11,077 nucleotides of DNA, from contig JAKSPP010000040.1 in the NCBI GenBank assembly GCA_024404735.1, positions 1 through 11,077 on the forward strand, read 5' to 3'. Below the pieces are notes generated by a model. It did not search any database and had not been told where the DNA came from. It saw only the letters and a list, made by a program, of their open reading frames with translations. The stretch comes from Oscillospiraceae bacterium (lineage in GTDB: Bacteria > Bacillota > Clostridia > Oscillospirales > Oscillospiraceae). Position numbers and translations under genes: made by a program. Positions 5,229-11,077 of the stretch are shown here, one piece after another (positions within the stretch are counted from its first letter, which is position 1; each line of letters begins with the position of its first letter).

Positions 5229-5262
5229 TATAATATTTAATAATTTTATGGAGGAAATTATT
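5229..5262 (+). promoter_or_regulatory. Possible internal -10 element and strong ribosome binding site before flp1
   Basis: A perfect TATAAT (5229-5234) lies 29 bp before the Flp1 start, but the position 17 bp upstream (CAAATA) is a poor -35, so an internal promoter is only tentative. A small hairpin CGGC/GCCG (5214-5217, 5223-5226) precedes it. GGAGG (5250-5254), 8 nt before the ATG, is a strong SD that fits an abundant pilin. Confidence 0.35.
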
Positions 5263-5418
5263 ATGTTAAAGAAATTCCTGGCAGACGAAAACGGACAGGG
5301 CATGGTCGAATACGGCCTCATCCTCGCACTGGTTGCAGTAGTTGTTATTGCTGCTCTTACGGCAATTGGTGGCAACCTCAAAGGCAAGATGGAAGAAATA
5401 GGCACTAAGCTCGGCTAA
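5263..5418 (+). CDS. flp: Flp-family type IVb prepilin (major pilin candidate)
   Basis: A 51-residue prepilin. A short charged leader MLKKFLADENG is followed by the Flp signature QGMVEYGLILALVAVVV. Cleavage is expected after Gly11, leaving a 40-residue mature pilin with Glu at +5 and Tyr at +6, the hallmark of Flp pilins. The hydrophobic helix runs from about 18 to 36, followed by a short tail with alternating charges (KGKMEEIGTK). The start at 5263 is chosen because of the SD GGAGG and because the in-frame extension from 5152 lies inside the peptidase gene. By family role it polymerises into the thin pilus filament. Codon use is more biased than in the assembly genes, consistent with high expression. 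Confidence 0.93.
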   Translation: MLKKFLADENGQGMVEYGLILALVAVVVIAALTAIGGNLKGKMEEIGTKLG

Positions 5419-5426
5419 GCTTACCA

Positions 5427-5681
5427 ATGCTTATCTTCCTATTCCGGGAAGAATGCGGGCAGGGCATGGCTGAATATGCCCTTGTTCTCGCACTGATAGC
5501 CGCAGCAACAGCGGCGGTTATAGGGATTTTCGGGCAAAAGGTACTCGGACTTTATGAAGACGCCGATGCCGTTTTCCCTTCATCCGGAACAATCTGCACA
5601 GCAAATGGGGCCGAGCCGGCAACGGCCCGGTCCCATTTGCACTCACGCTTATGCACTGAAACGGAGCAAAAGCCATGTTAA
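5427..5681 (+). CDS. Second Flp-family prepilin, with unusual C-terminal extension
   Basis: An 84-residue product. Residues 1-11 are a short leader (MLIFLFREECG). QGMAEYALVLALIAAATAAV follows, a clear Flp signature with Glu at +5 and Tyr at +6 after the predicted cleavage at Gly11, then IGIFGQKVLGLYEDA. The mature core ends near residue 52 (VFPSS). The last 30 or so residues (TICTANGAEPATARS and on) look unlike pilin and are rich in Thr, Ala, Glu and Cys. They are encoded over a strong hairpin (5601-5640), suggesting that the reading frame runs through what is really an RNA structure. No good SD is seen. The ATG is 8 nt behind the flp1 stop, so translational coupling is likely. It overlaps the next start by 7 nt (ATGTTAA). 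It may be a minor pilin. Confidence 0.78.
   Translation: MLIFLFREECGQGMAEYALVLALIAAATAAVIGIFGQKVLGLYEDADAVFPSSGTICTANGAEPATARSHLHSRLCTETEQKPC
5601..5640 (+). other. 40-nt imperfect palindrome with GCAA tetraloop (RNA hairpin)
   Basis: Arms GCAAATGGG (5601-5609) and CCCATTTGC (5632-5640) are perfect complements. Pairing continues inward through one G-U pair (5610/5631), CCG/CGG, one A-C mismatch (5614/5627) and GCCG/CGGC, to a GCAA loop (5619-5622). This gives 17 pairs in an 18-step stem. No T-run follows, so it is not a canonical terminator. Its place between the pilin genes and tadE fits an mRNA-stabilising or processing hairpin, or a partial terminator that makes pilin more abundant than the assembly proteins. 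Confidence 0.75.
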
Positions 5682-6079
5682 AGAAGAAAACAATCAATAA
5701 AAAGGGACAATCCATTGTTGAATTTGCCCTTTCCCTGCCGATACTTCTTACTATTCTCTGCGGAATAATAGATTTCGGCTGGATTTATCTGAATAAATAC
5801 GACCTTGACCATGCGGCCTTTGAAGGGGCAAGATGTGCCTCTGTTTACTGCGACAGTCTTGATGATGACGAGCTTCGGGTAAAGGTTGCCGACAAGGTTC
5901 GGGGAAGCGTTTCCACAGTCAGGGCAGAGGCTCTTATAATTAATCTTTCATCCTCCGCCGACAGCTTCACCGTTACAGTATCCTATCCCGTCAGGACTCT
6001 CACCTTCGTTGCCTCCACATTATTCGGAAGCACCTACAATGCCACGGGCGAATGCACCTCCTCGGCCATGGGTGCATAA
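5675..6079 (+). CDS. tadE: TadE-like pseudopilin
   Basis: A 134-residue protein with an N-terminal TadE domain. A basic leader MLKKKTINKKG is followed by QSIVEFALSLPILLTILCGI, with cleavage expected after Gly11, Glu at +5 and Phe at +6. The hydrophobic helix covers about 16-40, and IDFGWIYLNKYDLDHAAFEGAR is typical of TadE-like proteins. The remaining part (about 60-134) is a small extracellular beta-rich domain with three cysteines (residues 54, 59 and 127). TadE pseudopilins are processed by the same peptidase as Flp and are needed for pilus assembly. The SD GGAG (5663-5666) lies 8 nt before the start, and the gene overlaps the previous one by 7 nt. Confidence 0.88.
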   Translation: MLKKKTINKKGQSIVEFALSLPILLTILCGIIDFGWIYLNKYDLDHAAFEGARCASVYCDSLDDDELRVKVADKVRGSVSTVRAEALIINLSSSADSFTVTVSYPVRTLTFVASTLFGSTYNATGECTSSAMGA

Positions 6080-6112
6080 CAGCAAAAGCAATACTCTTAA
6101 GGAGAAGAGCAA

Positions 6113-6847
6113 ATGAAAAAAACCTATATTCTGGCACTTATTTCCGCCCTTTTATGCGGAGTTCTTATATATGTTTTTCTGGGCAAGGCCGGAAAGTCAC
6201 TTACAGAGGATGAAATACCAAAGGTAAAGATAGTTGTTGCCACCTGTGAAATCGCCCCCTACACAGAGATAAGCGACGATATGCTTGAAGTAAAGCTCAT
6301 CCCAAGGGGCGGTGAGCACGAGGATGCGGCAAAGAAAATCGACGAGGTTGTGGGCCTTATTTCCTCAAGCACCATAGTTGAGGGTGAGCAGATTATTCTA
6401 AGCAAGCTTTCAAGCCCCGGAGGAGATGTGGGAAACAGCCTTTCCTATGAGATTCCGGAGGGAATGAGAGCAATGACCGTTGCCGTCAGTGCCGTAAGCG
6501 GCCTAGACCAGCACCTGACCCAGGGCGACAGAGTTGACACACTTCTGAATATCACCACAGAAGATCCGGAAGCAGACCTCTGGAAAATAGCAGGGATTAA
6601 GGATGTATCCCTCACCCCCTCCGTTACCGCAATAGTACTTGAAGATATTGAGATTGCCGCCCTGGGAAGTGCCAAAGCGCAGTCCGGTGACAGCTATACA
6701 ACGGCAACCTTGCTTGTTACACCCGAGCAGAGCCTTGTTCTGTTTTCGGCAGAGCTTAAAGGAAGCATATGCCTGTCTCTCAGAGGGCACGGAGACAGCG
6801 AGCCCGGAAACACGGATATTCTGAAGGTGTCCGAAATTCTTCCCTAA
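6113..6847 (+). CDS. cpaB: Flp pilus assembly protein CpaB/RcpC (SAF domain)
   Basis: A 244-residue protein with one N-terminal membrane anchor (residues 5-23). A SAF-like domain follows at about 38-100 (KVKIVVATCEIAPYTEISDD, then DEVVGLISSSTIVEGEQI). The RcpC/CpaB domain begins at IPEGMRAMTVAVSAVSG (114-130) and contains QGDRVDTLL. In diderms CpaB works next to the outer-membrane secretin. No secretin is seen in this window, so in this monoderm-type locus it more likely acts in the wall or outer face of the membrane. SD AAGGAG (6099-6104), 8 nt before the start. Spacing to cpaE is 15 nt. Confidence 0.9.
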   Translation: MKKTYILALISALLCGVLIYVFLGKAGKSLTEDEIPKVKIVVATCEIAPYTEISDDMLEVKLIPRGGEHEDAAKKIDEVVGLISSSTIVEGEQIILSKLSSPGGDVGNSLSYEIPEGMRAMTVAVSAVSGLDQHLTQGDRVDTLLNITTEDPEADLWKIAGIKDVSLTPSVTAIVLEDIEIAALGSAKAQSGDSYTTATLLVTPEQSLVLFSAELKGSICLSLRGHGDSEPGNTDILKVSEILP

Positions 6848-6862
6848 GGAGGATATGAGCAT

Positions 6863-7984
6863 ATGAAAAGAGCCAGAATAATCGGTGCCGCAGCGGAAAA
6901 GGACTCCGCAAGACTTGAGGACCTTTTAAGGCGCTGCGATATAATTACGGCCGGAATGGTATCCACAGGGGACAGAAGCCTGAAGCAGCTTTCAAAGCTC
7001 TATGCGGATGTTGTGGTTGTTTTCAGCCCCGCACCCGAGGACACGGAGTTTGCCTTTATGAATAAGCTGAATCTGGAGCATCCGAGATTCTGCACAATCC
7101 TTATTACCGACACCTCGGACACCTCTGTTTTCACCAAGGCAATGAGATGCTCCGTTGCGGCGGTTCTTTCCAGAGATGTTAGCCCCGAAGAGCTTACCCA
7201 GACCATAAACGCCGAGCTTTCCCGCCACAGAATGCGCCTTGGAATCAAGGACAACGAGGCAGAAAGCGGGAATGTTATAGCCGTATTTTCTACCAAGGGC
7301 GGAACGGGAAAAACCACCGTAGCCGTTAACCTTGCGGCCAGCCTTGCAAAAAGCGGCAGAAGGGTTGCTTTAATAGACCTGGACCTTCAGTTCGGCGATG
7401 TTGGCGTTTTTATGAACATATCCAAATCCGACACAATAAGCGACCTCATTGAGGAGGGGGATTTTTCCCCCGATGCCGTTACGGGCTACCTTTACAAGCA
7501 CTCCTGCGGAGTTCACGCACTCTGCGCCCCCGGCTCTCCCGAGCAGGCGGATTTAATTACTCCGGAGCATATTGAGGCGGTTATATCCTCGGTTAAAAAC
7601 GGATATGAGTATGTTATTCTCGACCTGCCCCCCATTCTGGATGACAACTCCATTGCATCCATTGAGCAGGCCGACCATATATGGTTTATTACCAACCCCG
7701 AAATCTCCACCCTTAAAAACACAAAGGTCTGTATGGACATTTTGAGGAGTCTGGATTTGGAGGACAAAATAAGAATAGTCCTCAACAAGGACGGGGACGC
7801 AATTATAAGCAAGGACAAGGTTAAAAGCGTCCTTCTTTCGGAGATTGAGCTTTCAATCCCCTATGACTTCAAAACAGCCGTAACCGCCGTTAACAGGGGC
7901 AAGCCCTTTGTTATATCCGACCCTCACGCAAAGGTTTCAAAGGCCTTTGAAAAATATGTAAAGTCTCTGGACGAGGCAAAGTAA
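6863..7984 (+). CDS. cpaE: CpaE/TadZ-like pilus localisation protein, MinD/ParA ATPase with N-terminal receiver-like domain
   Basis: A 373-residue protein in two parts. Residues about 1-125 form a receiver-like fold, but the phospho-acceptor position after the third strand (ADVVVVFSPAP, 48-58) has no aspartate, as in the atypical receiver domains of TadZ. Residues 137-373 form a MinD/ParA-type ATPase. It has the deviant Walker A KGGTGKTT (145-152, signature Lys145, Lys150), the switch region DLDLQFGDVG (172-181) and Walker B VILDLPP (251-257, Asp254). By family role it sits at the membrane or pole and places the Tad machine, with ATP binding driving dimer formation. A strong AAGGAGG (6846-6852) precedes the start by 10 nt, and the gene is 15 nt behind cpaB. 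Confidence 0.9.
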   Translation: MKRARIIGAAAEKDSARLEDLLRRCDIITAGMVSTGDRSLKQLSKLYADVVVVFSPAPEDTEFAFMNKLNLEHPRFCTILITDTSDTSVFTKAMRCSVAAVLSRDVSPEELTQTINAELSRHRMRLGIKDNEAESGNVIAVFSTKGGTGKTTVAVNLAASLAKSGRRVALIDLDLQFGDVGVFMNISKSDTISDLIEEGDFSPDAVTGYLYKHSCGVHALCAPGSPEQADLITPEHIEAVISSVKNGYEYVILDLPPILDDNSIASIEQADHIWFITNPEISTLKNTKVCMDILRSLDLEDKIRIVLNKDGDAIISKDKVKSVLLSEIELSIPYDFKTAVTAVNRGKPFVISDPHAKVSKAFEKYVKSLDEAK

Positions 7985-8002
7985 AGGGAGGGCGGATAAT
8001 TA

Positions 8003-9439
8003 ATGAGCCTTTCTTCAAGACTTATGAAAAACAGGGCCGGGACTGCCTCCGAGGCGCAGAGCCTTTCCGAGCCCGAAGCCGTTACGGCAAAGCCGGATTT
8101 TTTAAGTCCCTCCCCTGCAAAGGAAGAGAAAAGTCCTGCCCCGGAGCAGAGCTTTGCCCCGCAGATTCCGAAAATAAACAGAGATAATCAGAAGAAAAAC
8201 GAGCTTGCCGCAGTTAAGGAAAAAATACAGAGAGATGTTGCCTCCCGCCTTGCCAGAGACACATCGGAAAAATCCGCCGATGAAATAAAGGACCTTATAA
8301 CCGAGGTGCTTAACGACTCCAACGAGGCAGATATTTCAAGAAACGACAGGCAGAGGCTTATTTCCGAGATTCTTAACGAAATAACCGGCCTTGGCCCTCT
8401 TGAGCTTCTTCTGAGCGACCCTTCCGTCTCCGAAATAATGGTTAACGGCCCGAAAATGGTGTTTATTGAGTCCGGAGGCAAGCTCCGCCTTTCCGATGTT
8501 ACTTTTCAGGACGATGACCACGTTAAAAGAATTCTGGACAGAATCGTATCTCCTCTGGGCAGACATATCGATGATGCAAACCCAATGGTTGACGCCCGTC
8601 TTCCGGACGGAAGCCGTGTTAACGCAATCATCCCTCCCCTTGCCCTCAACGGGCCGACCATCACAATAAGAAAATTCTCCTCAAGTCCCTTAACCGTAGA
8701 CAATCTTATAGGCTTCGGCTCAATGAACACGCAGATGGCCTCCTTTCTTAAATCCGCGGTTGAGGGCAAGCTTAACATACTTGTTTCCGGAGGAACAGGC
8801 TCCGGAAAGACTACCCTTCTCAATGTTCTTTCCGCTTTTATCCCCCCGGATGAGCGCATAGTAACCATTGAGGATGCAGCCGAGCTTCGCCTTATGCAGG
8901 ACCACGTTGTTTCTCTGGAATCAAGGCCCGCAAACCTTGAGGGCACGGGAGCAATTACCATAAGAGACTTAGTCCGCAACGCCCTTCGAATGAGACCGGA
9001 CAGAATCGTCGTCGGTGAGGTTCGCGGAGGCGAAACTCTGGATATGCTTCAGGCCATGAACACGGGCCACGACGGTTCACTGACAACGGCCCATGCAAAC
9101 TCCCCCCGCGACTGTCTTTCCCGTGTTGAAACCATGGTTATGATGGCGGGAATGGACCTTCCCGTCAAGGCAATAAGGCAGCAGGTTTCCGGCGCAATTG
9201 ACCTGATTGTCCAGCAGGCCAGACTCAGAGACGGCTCGCGCAAGATAACCAGCATCTGCGAGGTTGCGGGAATGGAAGGAGATATAATAACAACTCAGGA
9301 AATTTTCCGCTTCCAGTCCGACGGAATGGATGAAAACGGAAAAATCTCCGGCCGCTTTGTTCCCACGGGAGTAAGGCCCATATGCTGCGACAAGATTATG
9401 GGAAACGGCGTAAAAATAGACGACTCCTGCTTCTTCTGA
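8003..9439 (+). CDS. cpaF: Pilus assembly ATPase CpaF/TadA
   Basis: A 478-residue hexameric secretion ATPase of the CpaF branch. An unstructured Pro/Ser/Glu-rich N-terminus (about 15-60) is followed by an N-terminal domain with GLGPLELLLSDPSVSEIMVN (129-148) and VDARLPDGSRVNAIIPP (196-212). The motor domain is complete: Walker A GGTGSGKT (263-270, Lys269), Asp-box TIEDAAEL (288-295), Walker B VVGEVRG (336-342, Glu339) and His-box LTTAHANS (360-367, His364). It powers insertion of Flp into the pilus and possibly retraction, working on TadB/TadC at the inner face of the membrane. SD-like GGGAGGG (7986-7992) is 10 nt upstream, and the gene is 18 nt behind cpaE. Its intact motifs contrast with the altered PilT-like protein at 3418-4293. 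Confidence 0.96.
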   Translation: MSLSSRLMKNRAGTASEAQSLSEPEAVTAKPDFLSPSPAKEEKSPAPEQSFAPQIPKINRDNQKKNELAAVKEKIQRDVASRLARDTSEKSADEIKDLITEVLNDSNEADISRNDRQRLISEILNEITGLGPLELLLSDPSVSEIMVNGPKMVFIESGGKLRLSDVTFQDDDHVKRILDRIVSPLGRHIDDANPMVDARLPDGSRVNAIIPPLALNGPTITIRKFSSSPLTVDNLIGFGSMNTQMASFLKSAVEGKLNILVSGGTGSGKTTLLNVLSAFIPPDERIVTIEDAAELRLMQDHVVSLESRPANLEGTGAITIRDLVRNALRMRPDRIVVGEVRGGETLDMLQAMNTGHDGSLTTAHANSPRDCLSRVETMVMMAGMDLPVKAIRQQVSGAIDLIVQQARLRDGSRKITSICEVAGMEGDIITTQEIFRFQSDGMDENGKISGRFVPTGVRPICCDKIMGNGVKIDDSCFF

Positions 9440-9464
9440 GGCAGGCTACATCGGAGGAACACAA

Positions 9465-10412
9465 ATGCTTATAGGAATTGCCATTTCGGGTGCCCTTGCA
9501 ATTTTCTTCCTGCTTCATTCCATTATGGCATCGGGAGAAGCAAAGAGGGCAGACCTCGAAACGCGAATATCCGAAATGAGAAGCAGAGAGGATGCGGTAA
9601 GGGATGCTTCGGCCCATGGCAAAAAGCCCGCGGGAAGCAGCTTTTTCCGTTCGGAAAAAAACAGAAAGCGCATAATGCAGTTTGAAGAGGAGCTGTACAA
9701 CGTGGGAATACAGATGCCCGCATCAACCGTTTTGACATACTGGACGGGCTCCATGATAATTCTGACGCTTCTTCTCGTTGTAACGGGAGTAAATCCCTTC
9801 CTTGCAGTGCTTTTTATTTTTGCACTTGCCTTTGCCCCCTTTTTTATTATCAAATCCAAAAAGCTCAAGAGAACAAAAATAATCGAGGCTCAGCTTGTCG
9901 AGGCGATTAATGTTCTGTGCAATGCCCTTAAGGCAGGTCACTCCTTCCAGCAGGCTATGGCGAACATTTCAAAGGAAATGGACGGACCTATTTCCGAGGA
10001 ATTCGGAAGAGTCTTCAGAGAAACACAGCGCGGAATGCAGCTTGATGACAGTCTTGAGCGTATGTGTATGAGAATCCGCTCCGACGACCTTACTATGATG
10101 TGCACTGCCATTGAAATTCAGAGGCAGATAGGCGGAAACCTCGCCCAGGTTCTCATGAACATATCCGGAACAATACAGGCAAGAATGGACCTGAAGGCGG
10201 ACATCAAGGTCAAATCCTCCTCCGGAAGGATATCCGGCCTTGTAATAGGCTGTATGCCTGCCGTTCTCTTCCTTATGTTTCTCGTTGTAAACAGAGAGTA
10301 TATGTCCTTTTTTATCTCCACCACCCTCGGATATATTCTGATAGGTGTATGCATTGTTCTGGAGGTACTGGGCTTCATTGTTATCAATAAGATTGTAGAT
10401 ATCAGATACTGA
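9465..10412 (+). CDS. tadB: Flp pilus assembly platform protein TadB
   Basis: A 315-residue membrane protein with the type II secretion F (T2SSF) fold. A first membrane segment lies at about 2-20, a charged cytoplasmic stretch at 24-80, two membrane segments at about 90-130, the T2SSF helical domain at about 140-255 (EAINVLCNALKAGHSFQQAM and IEIQRQIGGNLAQVL), and two final membrane segments at about 257-276 and 281-308. These are characteristic TadB motifs. With TadC it forms the platform on which the CpaF motor acts. SD GGAGG (9453-9457) is 7 nt before the ATG, and the gene is 25 nt behind cpaF. Confidence 0.93.
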   Translation: MLIGIAISGALAIFFLLHSIMASGEAKRADLETRISEMRSREDAVRDASAHGKKPAGSSFFRSEKNRKRIMQFEEELYNVGIQMPASTVLTYWTGSMIILTLLLVVTGVNPFLAVLFIFALAFAPFFIIKSKKLKRTKIIEAQLVEAINVLCNALKAGHSFQQAMANISKEMDGPISEEFGRVFRETQRGMQLDDSLERMCMRIRSDDLTMMCTAIEIQRQIGGNLAQVLMNISGTIQARMDLKADIKVKSSSGRISGLVIGCMPAVLFLMFLVVNREYMSFFISTTLGYILIGVCIVLEVLGFIVINKIVDIRY

Positions 10413-10435
10413 TAATCTCTGAGAGGTAGAAATCC

Positions 10436-11077
10436 ATGATTATGCTTCTGATTGCTTTTCTCGGAGGGGCGAGCATTTTTCTTCTGGGAATAGGGCTTTT
10501 CTCCGGCGGCGGTGTCAGCGATGAAAACGTTGCAAGAAGACTGGGCGAGATTCAGGACGACCCCAAGGGGAGAAAATTCCAGAACAATATTGACTTTAAG
10601 AAGCTTTTCTCGGCACTTTTTTCACCGATAAAAAAGAAAGCGGAAAAGGCGACAGAAAAAAACGGAAAGGCCTCACAAAAGCAGAGAAAGGTAAATGCAA
10701 AAACAGAGGCCTTTGAAAAAATGCTGCGCTATGCGGGAATAAATATGACTGCGGGGCAGTTTAATTACATAAGATACGGCGTTGCCTTCGGCTTCGGTCT
10801 TTTGGGTGCCATTATCGCCTTTGCCCTTAATCTGGACGGACAGAACAAGCTCCTTGCCACAGTATTCTGTCTGATTCTCGGGGCATATATTCCGACGAAG
10901 CTGTTATCGAGCAAGGTGGCAAACAAAAAATCGGCCATTCAGAGAGAGCTTCCGGACATTATGGACCTTCTTGTTGTTTCCGTTGAGGCGGGTCTCGGAT
11001 TTGACTCCGCATTAATAAGGCTCTGGGAAAAGAACAAGGGACCCGTTATGCAGGAGCTTATGCAGACAATCCGCGAT
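10436..11077 (+). CDS. tadC: Flp pilus assembly platform protein TadC, 3' end cut by window edge
   Basis: An open frame of 214 codons runs from ATG 10436 to the window edge with no stop. The first membrane segment is residues 2-22, then a lysine-rich linker (about 64-95), AFEKMLRYAGINMTAGQF (92-109), two membrane segments at about 112-132 and 138-158, and the T2SSF domain beginning RELPDIMDLLVVSVEAGLGF (170-189), which is the typical TadC signature. The full protein should be roughly 300-350 residues, so about a third is missing. The in-frame ATG at 10442 is an alternative start. The SD-like GAGAGG (10421-10426) is 9 nt before 10436. It follows tadB by 23 nt, as in other tad operons. Confidence 0.92.
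   Translation, partial: MIMLLIAFLGGASIFLLGIGLFSGGGVSDENVARRLGEIQDDPKGRKFQNNIDFKKLFSALFSPIKKKAEKATEKNGKASQKQRKVNAKTEAFEKMLRYAGINMTAGQFNYIRYGVAFGFGLLGAIIAFALNLDGQNKLLATVFCLILGAYIPTKLLSSKVANKKSAIQRELPDIMDLLVVSVEAGLGFDSALIRLWEKNKGPVMQELMQTIRD

Noticed and set aside
5152..5262. N-terminal extension of Flp1 from 5152
   Set aside because: It would overlap the peptidase gene and destroy the short Flp leader; the SD GGAGG supports 5263.
1..11077. CRISPR array, insertion sequence, tRNA, rRNA or phage genes
   Set aside because: No regularly spaced repeats, transposase motifs, cloverleaf structures or phage-like genes were seen on either strand.

Overview
The window looks like chromosomal DNA of an anaerobic, monoderm gut-type member of the Clostridia (Oscillospiraceae/Ruminococcaceae-like). 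This rests on the gene content (a molybdenum aldehyde oxidoreductase of the Desulfovibrio gigas Mop type, a zinc-ribbon L31, a Tad pilus locus with no secretin or pilotin gene visible), strong GGAGG-type ribosome binding sites, sigma-A promoters with 17-bp spacers, and codon use. The genus is inference only; no rRNA or other marker except rpmE is present.

Layout. Positions 1-773 (minus strand) hold the N-terminal third of a fused [2Fe-2S]/molybdopterin aldehyde oxidoreductase. It is transcribed leftward from an AT-rich divergent region (774-953). Then come plus-strand housekeeping and metabolic genes: a PgeF/YfiH/LACC1-family protein (954-1745); an acetoacetate-decarboxylase-family protein (1901-2776) with its own promoter, a perfect inverted repeat just past the predicted start of transcription, and a textbook terminator; and ribosomal protein L31 (2997-3194) with a strong promoter, a structured leader and a terminator.

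From 3418 to the right edge lies a Tad/Flp type IVc pilus assembly locus, all on the plus strand: a degenerate PilT-like ATPase, a class I cyclic-di-GMP riboswitch, a prepilin peptidase (TadV/CpaA type), two Flp prepilins, a TadE pseudopilin, CpaB/RcpC, CpaE/TadZ, CpaF/TadA, TadB and TadC (cut by the window edge). The peptidase would mature Flp and TadE at their G|Q sites. CpaF powers assembly on the TadB/TadC membrane platform, TadZ would position the machine, and CpaB is a periplasm-facing or wall-facing accessory.

The most interesting signals are four. (i) The c-di-GMP-I aptamer at about 4350-4454 stands directly before the prepilin peptidase and the rest of the pilus operon. Its downstream alternative helices and a duplicated GGGGAG around a CUUCCC suggest control of translation. 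(ii) The PilT-like protein upstream of the riboswitch has substitutions in Walker A, Walker B and the His box, so it looks like a pseudo-ATPase. (iii) A 40-nt near-perfect hairpin capped by a GCAA tetraloop lies inside the unusual 3' end of the second flp gene, between the pilin genes and the assembly genes. (iv) A perfect 7-bp-arm inverted repeat sits at the predicted start of the acetoacetate-decarboxylase-family transcript.
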